A stretch of DNA of 64,000 nt from Styela clava (lineage: Eukaryota > Chordata > Ascidiacea > Stolidobranchia > Styelidae): positions 7,564,001 through 7,628,000 of the forward strand of contig NC_135250.1 in assembly GCF_964204865.1 (NCBI RefSeq). Reading direction: 5' to 3'. Numbering within the stretch: position 1 is the stretch's first letter; each line of letters starts with the position of its first letter. The notes under the pieces were generated by a model. The model was given only the letters and a program-made list of their open reading frames with translations. It made no database searches and was not told the origin of the DNA. Shown in pieces: positions 24,187 to 36,109 of the stretch. The position numbers were made by a program, and so were the translations under genes.

Positions 24187-27041
24187 CTAAATTTCTTCTG
24201 GATTATCACACTCTCGGCGATGTCGATCAGGTGTTACAATTTCACACGCTGAACCGGATGCATAATCAGGACATTCGCATTTAAAATGCCTCTCTCTCAT
24301 TTTATCCAAAAGGGCCTCATTTCGATGAATAGCATATTTTCTTATTTTTGGTAAGATGTCATCAACAAAGGTGGCTTTGATTGGGTCAAGAGGGAATCTT
24401 CCGTTTTGGGTTGGACTTAAGTGAATAACCCATTCCGAATCGACTCGTGTGATCGAATATCCAATCAACTTAGAAATCTTCTCAATCGTGTTTCTTATCA
24501 TCTCTCTTGTGAATAGTTGTCTCAGGGGCGTAAAGCGACACTTTCCACCGTGTTCGCATATACAAATTGCTTTTTTCAAATCAATGATGAATTTTTGAAA
24601 TTCCAAATCCAAAAATTTGTCGATGTACCCTGAATAATAAAAGTAAAATATTGAGTGGTTAGCAAGTATTCACACGTGACACATAATATATAAGTGAATA
24701 GCTTAATTAGTGTGATTGAAAAAAAGACTGCGAAGGTAGGCCCTAATAGAGAGCTTCGGTGAAAAGTCAGTCTTATATATCACTGTCGCTACTGTCAGTA
24801 CGAAATCCATGATATCAAGGTTGAAGTGAATGCTAGCTAGTTCAACAATTATTGCCGAGCGGGTACAGTAGGAGTCGATAAATGTAAGTTTCATAACTCG
24901 GTTATACATAAAAAAAAAACGTTTACATGAAAATAATTGATAACAAATGAGTGCAACAAACACGAGTGTGGGCCTTATTTAAAGTGATTCTTGACAATAA
25001 AACAAATTGTGAAAGTTAACCAACCTGGATAATGGTCTTTGATCACGACAATGGATTTATTTAGCAAACTAGACCCTTGTTGAACCAGCATGTCCCAAGT
25101 ATCGATCTCTTCGTGGTTATTAAAAGCTGGGGAAGAAAGGGCGAAATTTGTAACATAAGCAATTCTCGCATTCATTCTTCTTCTTTTTCTGGAGCATTTC
25201 TCTCTCCAATGCAGATTTTCTTCTTTTAGAGAATGCAATTTACCATGAAGGTTTTTAAGTTTATTTTTATCGACTTTCGATGATTCGATATGATAAAGAA
25301 TTTCCTCTCCTAGTTTCTCTATCGTATTTTCTTGATCTTCGATTGTTCCGTGACTTAAAAATAAACTTTCGTTGCATGTTTTTAGACGCTGCATTGTTGT
25401 GTTTAACTTTTGAGTCAGTCCTGTGTTTTTGCCATCACTCTCCGCTAATTTCCTCTCACAAGTGAAGATAGTACTATTCATTTCAGCGATCTTCAATTCC
25501 AAAATAGCATTGCATCTTATATTGCAAAAAGTTTCCACTATTTCTGTTATTTCGGTGTGGTTTCGTGAACCATTTAGTTCATCCTTCAGAATTTCTTTTA
25601 GTTTTTCCGTTAGATTAGCGAGCTTTTCTTCAACTTTCAAAAGAGCATCCGTGAGGTTTCCGTTACTGGATTCAAGAGTAGCGATGCCAGATTGGCAGTT
25701 TGTGTAATTGGTAAACAACTCATTATAACTATTAAATAAAGTGTTTATCGAATTTTGTAGGCTATTCACTACATTTCTTTGATAGATAAATTCGTCAAGC
25801 ACTTTTATGTGATCTTCATTGCATACTTTTAATTTGCGAGAAGAACGCAATGCCTTTTCTCTAAGGTTTCGCATTTCTCGATTTAGATCCGCTAATGTGT
25901 CATTTGTTGACACCACGATTCCATTCAATTCTTCATTTATCTGGATACATTCTTGGAGTTCAGTTTCTGTCTTGATTCGACCGTTATCGAAGCTTTCGAT
26001 TTCGAATGTGTGATTTGTTTTTAGTTGTTCCACCGTTTCGGTCAAACTTTCGATATCTCCCCTGAGAGCTTCAATTGTAATATTTGCATCTAAGATTTCT
26101 AACACTAAATCAGCATTCAGTGAACCAAGCTCGTTTGATGCATTGTTACATGTTATTAATACTGATGAAATATTCTTGTTTTGTTCTTTCAAACTTTTAA
26201 TATCGTCATTCAAATTTTCTTTCTCCCTGTATAATAAATTTATATGCTTTCCCATCGATTCCCTTTTCTCGTTACAATGTACTGCATCTGATGTTGCGTT
26301 CTCTTTTAATGTCATCTCATCGTGTAAATTCTGGATCGTAGAAGTGAGATTTTCAGCGCATACTTTGTTTTTCTGCATCAGTTCTGCTACTTTTGTCTCT
26401 GCTATTACATTTTCTATGATTTTCTCCTCCAATTCGCCGACGAGGCCATCAATTTCTATCCTTCCTGTTTCAGACTCATTTCTCAGTTTTGTATTTTCCT
26501 TCTTTAAACGTGCGATAATATCGAGAAGAAGTTGATTATCTGTTGTTAAATTTTTTATTTTTTCTGTTGCTATATTCTGCAATTCTAATGAGTTTTGTTG
26601 AATGACTTCAAGAGTTTGGTAAGCATGCCTCACAGCAGTAATGAAAGACTCAGTCAGTGTGGCTTGAGATTCGAGGCACAATCTGACTGTCTTATTCATT
26701 TCTTGAATTCCAGTTTCAGATACTCTTAGTTTTAAAGCTAATTCAGAATTTAATCTTCCTGTACCTTGTAGATTCGTTTCGCAATTATTCAATTCTCGTA
26801 CTTTTGTCTGTAACATTTCTTTTGACGAAGTTAAATTTGCTTCAAGTGTCGCGCTTCTCAACTCTTCTTGTTTGAGTAAGAGTATAGCATCTTCTGAACA
26901 ACCTTCGAACCGTTTTCCGTTGGCATTACCCTGGGGATTTGGATCTGCTGGTCCTTCTCCTGGATTAGGATTAGCGGCATTAGAATTCTGGGACGCAACT
27001 GAACAAACTAGTACGAACAAAACCAATGTGTGCAAAATCAT
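24187..27041 (-). CDS. secreted, N-glycosylated coiled-coil protein of unknown function, two exons
   Basis: Not recognised. Exon 1 is 27041-25025 and exon 2 is 24629-24187, joined by a GT-AG intron in matching phase, giving 819 residues. The N-terminus MILHTLVLFVLVCSVAS is a signal peptide, followed by a Pro/Asn/Gly-rich linker. Residues about 50-615 are predicted long coiled coil with about 20 N-x-S/T sequons, so the protein should be extracellular and heavily glycosylated. Cysteines at 228, 256 and 298, and at 365, 407 and 449, are spaced by 28 or 42 residues, whole heptads, which suggests inter-chain disulfides. A basic RKRRR at 618-622 is a possible furin site. Exon 2 encodes a compact region with EGF-like halves (CICEHGGKC near 695-703, CECPDYASGSAC near 790-801) split by about 85 residues. 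ATG is fixed by an in-frame TGA 6 bases upstream; an acceptor ends at 27054. Confidence 0.85.
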
Positions 27042-27053
27042 TTTGATTCAGAT

Positions 27054-29760
27054 CTGACAAACTAATATAAATAAAATTATCCTGTTAAACACAAAAAAAA
27101 CATTTAATTAGGTCGACTGAATGTGCATGTTCAGAGAAAATTCAAAACCATATATCGTTGCAAATCACGGAATATGGAATCTGCCAAGTAACATATAGAC
27201 CGGATTCACCTTAACCTGGTTGAAATGTCTTTCTTAAGTCAAAAAAAGAGGAAACAGCATGGATAATTTAAGCGAGAGTCGTATCAGTGGACCACTTTTT
27301 CTTATTATAAAAGTTGCGATACATTTGTTTAGAAACTTGTGGATTGGGTACCTATTCTGTTTTGTGCGTGGATATATGAGGTTAGTGGTTCCCAACTTTT
27401 TTTCAAGCGATCCAAATTAAAAAAAAAAAATCGTAAAATCTCGCGACCCAAAGATATGATCAAAAACTGAGCGACATGTCGTAGGTGCTTCTATAGCCGC
27501 AAAATTAAATTACTAATACAAAAAATCATTTTTACATAACAGTTATTTCCTCAACATTTATTTTATTATTTCAACATTGTTATATATTATAGTTTGCTGA
27601 TTTTTTAAAAAAGGGGCGTGGATATTTGCTTATTAAGTTTTCACGCTGTGATACTTCCCACATATACAATTTCTATTGAGCAGCATTTCAATACCAAATA
27701 TAAAATAAACAAATAATTTACTAGAAATTAAAATCAATAACTTCTAGGCTCTTGCTGAAAAAACAAAACAAGCGACGCATAATTTTCAGGCCACGAAAAC
27801 TTTGTCACAACTTCATGTAGAAATATCTGACACCTCGTTTCGAGGGCTATATGCGCGTTTTATATTATATTAAAGTTTATTAGCCTTCGATAGCATTACT
27901 ATTGGTAGTTAAAGTTTTTGGTGAGGTTTCGACGTAACAAAACGCTCATACTAATTAAACTAACTCATCTCAGGCCTACATCACATAACTGTGAACAAGA
28001 TACACCCATTCGGTCATTATATCCCCAAAATGATGTTGAATTCAGGAAGTGAATTTGTCTGCTAAAGTTTATTTTTATTTGTATAATCCTCAATTACTCA
28101 TAGATTTGTCATTGTAAACAAAATCGCATTCAACGCCTATGAAATATCGTGAAATCATGTTCATTACGCAAATCAAAGAATCATTAGCCAAACATGAATT
28201 CACCCTAAACACTGAACGAATATTAAAATGACTATATTTTATATCGGTTTCATGTATTACTGGCGACATCCCAGAGGTATATGGTGTTGGGCAGTAACAT
28301 CCGTATAATGCCCATCAACATGCACACCACCAGGGGCGTCGCCCTTTGAAATGTAAAGCATTTTTCTGTATCAATAGCAATTTTCGTAGCCTGAAACGAT
28401 TTTTAGACCTCCAAGACAGCAAACCCACGTTATCCGGCCTACGACTCCGCGCGCTTGCTGATACGGTCTTACTTGGCAACTATAAATATCAGAACCATCC
28501 CCCTATGAAAATTCCTAGCTGCGTGGCTCTAGCGAATGGCGGCACTTTGTCGTATGGTAAAGTCTTTTTTACTTTGTTTTCATGGAATAAACATGAAATT
28601 ACTTTTCATTATCTAATGTGTTCATGCATAACGCGGTTGCAGATTAAAGTATAATTTATAAAATAATTAAAGTATACTGGGTAACCGATTGTCAAGATAA
28701 CGATTATTTTAGAAAGGGTCCAACAGTCTTTATGTTTTATTTTAACAATATTTACCTATAATATGAATTAATAAGTTCCAAACCATAAACATTTCTCTGT
28801 TTACAGACGTCAGTGTCAATGATTGTTTGAAGTGATATGTCTTTGTTGATCGAAATATGACAAGTTTGATGTTGACAAAACAAAACAACAATTATGACGT
28901 CACCAGAAAAAAACGACACGATAAGAATGGCATTTGACACGATAGCTTCTTTTTCATATCAAGGCGGAAAACCGCAGCCTTGCCAAAATTGGTGTTTTCT
29001 AATTCTTCTCCTATACGTTTATTGTTATTATGAGAGAGTTCTTGGCGCATGCATAATGGTGAAATAATGAATAATAGAGATAGAAATATATTTGAATAAA
29101 AAAAAATGAGTGAACAAATTGAACAAAGACGCAAACGAATACAATCTTTTTTGATCTCAAGATAACCTTGATCGCATACTTGGCCAACCATATGCAATTA
29201 ACCCCTCGGTGCAGATTGCGCCTTGTGATTGTGATGCGAAGTTGTGTCTTACTCTTATTTCATTATCGATGTCGAGCATTTTTCTTGAAATATCAGACAA
29301 AATTATCGACACACAATTACTATAGGTAAAAATTGATATCAGTCAAGATTGTAATCCACAATAAAACAAACGGAATCATTTTAAAATGTCATATGGATGC
29401 CAGGCATTTATGGAACATTAGTAATAGTTTCTTAGTGAAGTGGCCAAAGTACGGTGCTGACCATGCAACATTTCAAAAACGTTGTTTCGCGACATGTTTA
29501 CAATTGCACGTATGATTTAGTAAATTTGGAAAAATGTTAGTCATATTAAACAGAATTTATAATATTTGAAGTTGAAAAATTACTTCTATCAAGAGGAAAA
29601 TTCATTGTAAACTGGCCCGAGGCTATTGCGTAATGTCAAAGATTAGAACGACCGACGCTGCAGGCGTACAATAAAGCTGATCCGGCGCTTGTACGTGCAA
29701 AATGCAGAATAATCAATCGTTTCGCAAGTATAGACACGGCATCATCGAAGCTTTTTTCTC
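27054..29760. other. divergent intergenic region between the coiled-coil gene and the seven-exon zinc-finger gene
   Basis: Contains the upstream region of the minus-strand gene, a probable hAT relic around 27385 (AGTGGTTCCCAACTTTT followed by an A-rich tract), a CRE-type TGACGTCA at 28895-28902, and scattered short open frames without domain support, including 28346-28654. No further boundary can be supported. Confidence 0.4.
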
Positions 29761-29784
29761 CTCACACGGTTGTCTCGTTTTCGC

Positions 29785-29860
29785 CCAATCAAATCCCAGA
29801 CACTTTGACGTCATTTTACGTGAAATAAGTCGAAGCGTTCAATTTATAAAATATAAAATA
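29785..29860 (+). promoter_or_regulatory. candidate promoter of the seven-exon zinc-finger gene
   Basis: CCAAT at 29785-29789, a perfect CRE TGACGTCA at 29806-29813 and a TATA-like TATAAAATATAAAATA at 29845-29860 occur in conventional order and spacing on the plus strand. They lie about 1.5 kb upstream of the first coding exon, whose acceptor at 31350 implies either an upstream non-coding exon or trans-splicing. The arrangement is suggestive, but short motifs in AT-rich DNA occur by chance. Confidence 0.35.
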
Positions 29861-31356
29861 GCGACCTCTAGGCGAAGCCATATAATTTTCAACGGCAAGA
29901 TAAATTAGGAGTGCGAAATTGAACGCGTATTGTACAATCTCGTAGTTTGAGATTCGGCTTCGATCCCGACATTTTTTCTTCCGTTGTTGACAGTGGAAAA
30001 AGGCTAGGAGTAAAAGGCAATTAAGAAAGTGAGGAAATAGAGGAAGAAAGTAGCATTGGATAAGACAGAGCCGGCAAAAGAAAAAAGTTAAAGAGGCGCA
30101 GGTGAATAAAACTGCTAAACTTTGTAAATGAGCGGGAATATTGTTTCATGGACGCATGTGGTGTTGTCCTTTCATTCTCTTTTTTACTAAGCCCATAACG
30201 AACTTCATTATAATATTTTTTCCTGCATAATCTAGTCTTTTTTTTATATTGTATTTGTAAATCTAGGTAATCAGTGAACACAACACAGTTCATTTCCATC
30301 CTGTTTTGAAAGTTAATTCAAATTATATCATGCTGTCATGTATGCATGTTATGATGTCACAATATTGAATTGTGTGCCACTCTCAACTAGGTCAGGTACG
30401 GTACTGTAGCCTTGAGGCTAGATTTTCACAAAGTTCAAATTTGTTACAACATTTTAGCTCTCAAGGGGCCACACTATGAGACAATTTCTTGAACTTTAGT
30501 CTGTGTTTCCAATTTCTTGTTCCAATTTCTTGTACCGTGGTGATGTTCCAAATACTGAATATGTATGATAAGAAATTTATCCTTTACCTGCCAATGAAAC
30601 TATACATTGGGCATATCCGATGCTTTTGTACATGCAGCCCTCAGTTAAACTCTTAAGTGTTGAAACTGCAATTTTAAATCCGCTGCGGCAATAGAATAAT
30701 AATGAAAACAAAAATACAGTACTTCTATTCAATGAAGCGTAATCTAGCATATTACTGTATTAATTTGCTAGCTATGGTATCACAAATTAATGATAATACT
30801 ACTCTTCTACATAATGATGGCAAACACTGAATTATTTCACTTATTTTTATGGAAATGCTAGAGAGAGGAAAATTCAATCTTGTATGAAAACAAACAACAG
30901 GAACATTCAGACATTAGTGTTTAAGTCATCAGTCATTCAATAGTGCTGAAATTTTCATTATTAAATTTGTTAGAAGGCCGAGTGTATAATCATAAAGTTA
31001 GGCGTGTTACTGTGTTAGAAAAACAAAGTATATTAACAATAACACAATCATCTTGAGATTGTTAAAGTGCCACTCCAATATACAAATTGAGAACAGGTTA
31101 ACAAGCCTTTCTTGAACATTTGTTTAAAATTGAAAAATGGGAATTATTTTCATAAATTCTGAAAGTTCAAATACAAAATTGGTAAAATAATAAATTTGAG
31201 AGTACTGAATATCAAATTGTTTTGTCAAAATGCTGTGGATCTGCCTGACTAACAGTCCCATTTTCCATACTATAAACCTATATGTAATTCTTTGTTTGAT
31301 TAATTCAGTAATTATAATAAACATTGAACCTATTTTTCTTTTTTTATTAGATCATC

Positions 31357-34300
31357 ATGTCTGCTGATAGTGCCAATGATTTTTTTTGGCAGGCTATGTC
31401 ATCGAGCGACAGTAATGGTGATCTTCAATTGCAACGAACGGCATTTGATAATTTTGTATCACAGGGAAATGAAGTATGTTACAATACTTGTGAATTGCGC
31501 AATATTATTGATTACCTAAAATTCATCATTGTATGTGAAACTGGGGCCTGGTTAATTTGATCAAAATTCTGGCTCAATGCCACATGCAGGCATAATTAAT
31601 TAAGGCACGAATGATCGCAATAGTTTCATTTAGGCATAAAAGTGTTGGCACTGCTTTCACTCACTTTCCAGTTTATTAGTTTAGGCTTTCTAGTTCAATA
31701 ATGATCAATCTAGTTTTGAAAAATCAATTACATTGATAAACCGCCCTACACAATCTTGCTAAATACATGGCATCATAAAATAAATTGATAAGTAATCAGA
31801 GTTTTATCACAAAAAGATAACACCTTCAAGACTAATTTAAAAATATCAGAAAATTATCTTGGATTTATATGAATATTCTATGTTGGAAAAGCCCAATTTA
31901 AATGCATTTGCATCATGACTTGCTAATATCTTGTTTATATTTTTTTATTAACTTTGTTGTAGGACTTGGGATAATTTTGAAAAGCTGTAACATAATAGCC
32001 TAATTAATAATTTTAATAAACTTATATGAAACTGTTCAAAAGTAACAAAATTTGTTGATCAAGCAACAATTGGAATAAAATAGCTTTATTTCACTATCAA
32101 TCAGTTTCTTTAATTTGCTTCATTGTTCATTAAAATTCAACAGCTTCTTAGTTTTCTATTCATTTGAAATAGTGTTCAGGTTTTAGTGCCCAGGTATTTT
32201 TTTATATACATGAAAAAATCCTTTAGATATTTCCAGTAGTTTTGATAGAAATGATGCCAAAAGAGTTGGATCGCAATCTTGCCCAATATTGGTATATAAA
32301 TATTTAGGCATGGTATGTAGTGAGAAAATTGCTGTTGAAAGACATGTACCGGTAATTTAATTAGGAATGATATAACCTCTTGATACACAAAAACAGACTT
32401 GAAATCTAACAGTAGCAATTTTAAATTTTTCAAGGATTCATCACAAATGCAACTTCACATTCAATCGGAGTCCTCTCCATCACCTACGTCAATAATTGCA
32501 ACAAGCGGAGAAAATGCCAATAACAATAATAGGTTTGTTGACTTTTATTTTAAATATATTATGAACTAAAGTGATAATATTTTTTTTTTTTTTTCATTTT
32601 AGTTGATTTTCATTTTGATAAATTTGTAGTAAATGTTATAATTGACACGCTTTTCATTTAGGTTGAGTACGTCAAGTAGTCCAACCAGCCAACAAGCTTT
32701 GTATACCACGGTAAACGCAGATGCTGGTAGTCCAACCAATACACAACAAGGCTTGCTGCCATATGGTGTCATAAATCCAGATGCCATCATTCCACAAAGC
32801 CGTAGTTACACATGTAGGATATGTCAGGTATGCTAATAATTGTGGTAAAAAAATTTTAAGATTTGAAAGTGTGGATATCTTTACTAAAAAAATATTCATC
32901 ATTTAATCAACATACACCATAGATGGTGCAAACATTAAGGGTCCACCTGATCAGTTATTCATGCTTGATAGAAATCTAACAATCCAATTACAATTGTTCG
33001 GGATACAAAAACTACCAAATACCTAAAATTCAAACTCATTAAATATATATTAACTTCTCTGTGTTCTTTGTTGAATATTCAAAATCAATATATACGAAAT
33101 ATTTTTAGTTTGAATTCATATTCATAATAGTAGATTTTTCGGTTTTGGCCATCTCTGAAGTGGGCAATCATAGATACAATCTTAAATGTAGTTTGGAAAA
33201 GAATTATTGATATGTTTTTATATTTTGGATTTCATCTTTCGATCTGCTTATTTGGCGTAAGAACTTAATGTAAAAATAGATCTACCAGTAATTGGTTTTC
33301 TAAAATTGTTTGCTTTGCAAATAAAATAGGAAATTAAAATGAACTCAAAGAAACAAATATATCTGAAATTGTCCTTTACTTTCTTCAGGTAACATTTCCG
33401 AATAAAAGTGCTGTCACTGTACACTCAAGAATTCACACAGATCATGAAGGAAAGCCATACAGGTTTGATAATTGGTGTTTGTGATAAATTTTATTTGCTG
33501 TACTCTTTTTTTTTTCAATGGAGAAAAAAATTATCAAAATTTTGTTGCATTGGATTTAATGTGTTTACAACCTTATGTAGTGAACTGCAAATGGACATCA
33601 TTTGCAAGGTTTTTATCTTTTTAACTGAGATGTTTTATCTCAGTTGCATTACCCCGAGCGATTTTAAACAAAGTTGGTTATATTTTTTGCAGGTGTAGTT
33701 TTTGCGGAAAAGGTTTTTCTACCAATTTCTACCTTAAACAACACGAAAGAATCCACAATGGCCAAAAACCTTATAAATGTCCAATGTGCGAACATTCGTT
33801 TAAACAACTATCGCACGTACAACAGCATGTTAGAACTCACACGGGAGTGCGACCTTATAAATGTCATTGGCCTGATTGTGGAAAGGCTTTCCTTCAGCAA
33901 TCTCATCTCAAGAGCCACGTTGAAAGACATTCCCCGAAGTAAGTGACTATTTCATGTCATTGTTTGTCTATTCACAATTTTATTATGAAGTACATTTGCT
34001 CAAACCAGGGAAAGCACTTGCAAGCTCATATGCAAAATTGCTTTTCCGATTTATTAGCACATGGCCCCATTCCAAAACACCATTAGAGCAAAACTTGAAC
34101 AACTAGTAAAAAGTAAACAATATAGGTTTTGCGAATATTTGGAATATCAATGAAGTTACATTTCTTCATTATGGCATGGGATATACAGTTGGCAAATTTT
34201 ATACTGCATGCTTCTTCCTACTTATAACATGCTTTACTATAATCTTTAATGTGGCAAGATGAAGCATGTCGGCAAAAGTATTTTGTCCTAGAGCATGACA

Positions 34301-36109
34301 TGCTTTTTGGTGTTTGATTTCTCTTACCCGGCCCTGTAATATTTGCATGATCTAACGTTTCAACTCTTCAATACTGGTCGGCCATATATAATCCCATATG
34401 AGATCAGATTGTTACTGACTCCATATTATTCACCCCAGACCTAGCAATGGAGTTCGTCCATACAAATGTCATTGGCCAGAATGTGGCAAATCCTTTGCTC
34501 AAATTTCCAGTCTGAAAGCACACGTCGCGAGACACGCTCCGAAGACCCAGAAGCGAAAGAGCTCAAACGATACGAAAATTCAACAAGAACCAGAAATACC
34601 CGTTGTCGAAAATCAGGTATGCTTAGTTCAATATACGCAGAGATTGAAGATAACGGACTTTTGTGTCAGACTAATAGGACCAGTGTTTCCCACCCCTGCT
34701 TAAAGGCCCATAATAACGAGTTTGGGTGAAAGCATTTATGTAGTCAGAGTTGGCTACAAGTTATCATGGCAATCTACTTATTTATGAAACAAAGATACAA
34801 TATTCTAAGGTAGTAATTTATGATAAATGTCGTAGTTGAGCGTATCTTGCTGGATGTCCTGATAGATGATTCAAATGGACTGTGTCTGTGCAGAATTGAA
34901 ATCAAATTAATAGTGTAAAATATTACAGTTACCAATTGAATTTTCTTAGCGATATATTTTTTATGTCAGATTATACAGTATGTATATTGAGCTTCGATGT
35001 TGGTTCTATCCCAAAAGTGAGTTTTAAGCCATCTAAATGCCTAATATAATGAAAGGGGTTCATGTTTTTCGTATAGATGTGCCAATTCTATCAATACTTG
35101 AAAAAATTATTGTGTTTTGAAGGTTCACAAAGAAAACATTGAAGATAATATGGATCCCGGATGCTTTAGTCTTGTGTCAATGCCTCCTGATGTTATAGGA
35201 CAAGCTGCAGCCGCAGCAAACATTGTCCCTGTTCCTGTCCATTATGAAAGTATATGTCCTTTCCTTTGCCCGGGCTGCTCAAAACTTTATGTGCGTGAGG
35301 CAACTTTTAAAAAGCACTTGGAAGAATGCAAGACAAAATTGCAGTTGTCCATTTCTGCCACAGCTGCCGCTTTAGGTATCGATCCACCCCCATTGCCCCC
35401 ACCCAATTCCCAATCATCGCCAGGCTTCCAGTCAAATACTGAAATTGTTGTAATGCCTATGGATGTAAACCTTAATAACGAAGCAGCTCCCCCCGCTCCT
35501 AAAAAGAGCAGAAAGAACCAGAAACCACGTAGCGTAGCCAAAATAGAACTACAACAGCAACAACAGTTTGTCGACCAGACAGAACAACAGGAACAAATTC
35601 TTGTTGAAATGCCTCTGGATGTAAATCTTGATCACTGTAGTCCCCAGCTGACGGAAGGTTCGCTGGGTGACAACAATGTAAAACAAGAAGTATTAGGTAT
35701 CCCTCTTGACGGCTCTACCACAGGAGATGTTATGCTTAAATTGCCACAGCAAGCCTTGAGTGTTGCCGCCTCAGCGAATGACAATAGTAATGATGCAAAC
35801 GGAGTAAATCAGTTCTTTTCTTCCGTTGCGTACAACCAGATACAAAACACTTCCCAGTTTCTGGACAATAACCTATTTACCAACCAACAATTAGTGACGT
35901 CATCATCTCCTTTAAATCTTCCAATTGTGACTTCTCAGCCCCTCACGTCCTCACAGTCTATTATGCTTTCTGGTGCCTCTGTTGTCGGTGACGGTAATAT
36001 CATAATTGAAACGTTCCCAAAAGGCGGGGCAACTGGTGCTGGACATACAACTATTAACCAAGCAGCTTTGAAATGGCAATGGGACCAACCTAGGATGAAC
36101 TTCCCATAA
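31357..36109 (+). CDS. C2H2 zinc-finger transcription factor, seven coding exons (lin-29/ZNF362/ZNF384-like fingers)
   Basis: Probable nuclear transcription factor of 621 residues. Exons: 31357-31473, 32435-32532, 32662-32827, 33389-33462, 33693-33938, 34439-34616, 35123-36109, all GT-AG with consistent phases. Fingers in order: YTCRIC...H near 121-143 (split by an intron), YRCSFC, YKCPMC, then two with C-x4-C spacing, YKCHWPDC and YKCHWPEC, ending about 265. A separate C-terminal finger FLCPGCSKLY...HLEEC lies near 341-362. FKQLSHVQQHVRTHTG followed by a C-x4-C finger recalls the lin-29/rotund/ZNF362-ZNF384 group, but orthology is not certain. The last exon is Pro/Gln-rich, activator-like, with three related motifs VVMPMDVNL, VEMPLDVNL and LGIPLDGS. 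A basic KTQKRKSS could be a nuclear localisation signal. Start: first ATG, six bases after the acceptor ending at 31350. Confidence 0.9.

Noticed and set aside
27366-27650. Direct repeat GCGTGGATAT flanking a hAT-like AGTGGTTCCCAAC end
   Set aside because: The repeats do not abut recognisable termini at both sides, so element boundaries cannot be set.
28346-28654. 102-residue plus-strand open frame
   Set aside because: Low-complexity composition and no domain; no exon structure fits it to a neighbour.
29908-29955. tRNA-like B box (GGCTTCGATCCCGAC)
   Set aside because: No A box at the right distance and no cloverleaf could be drawn, so neither a tRNA gene nor a SINE can be supported.
34681-34730. 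hAT-like terminus (CAGTGTTTCCCACCCCTG) in a zinc-finger gene intron
   Set aside because: No matching second terminus or target duplication was found.
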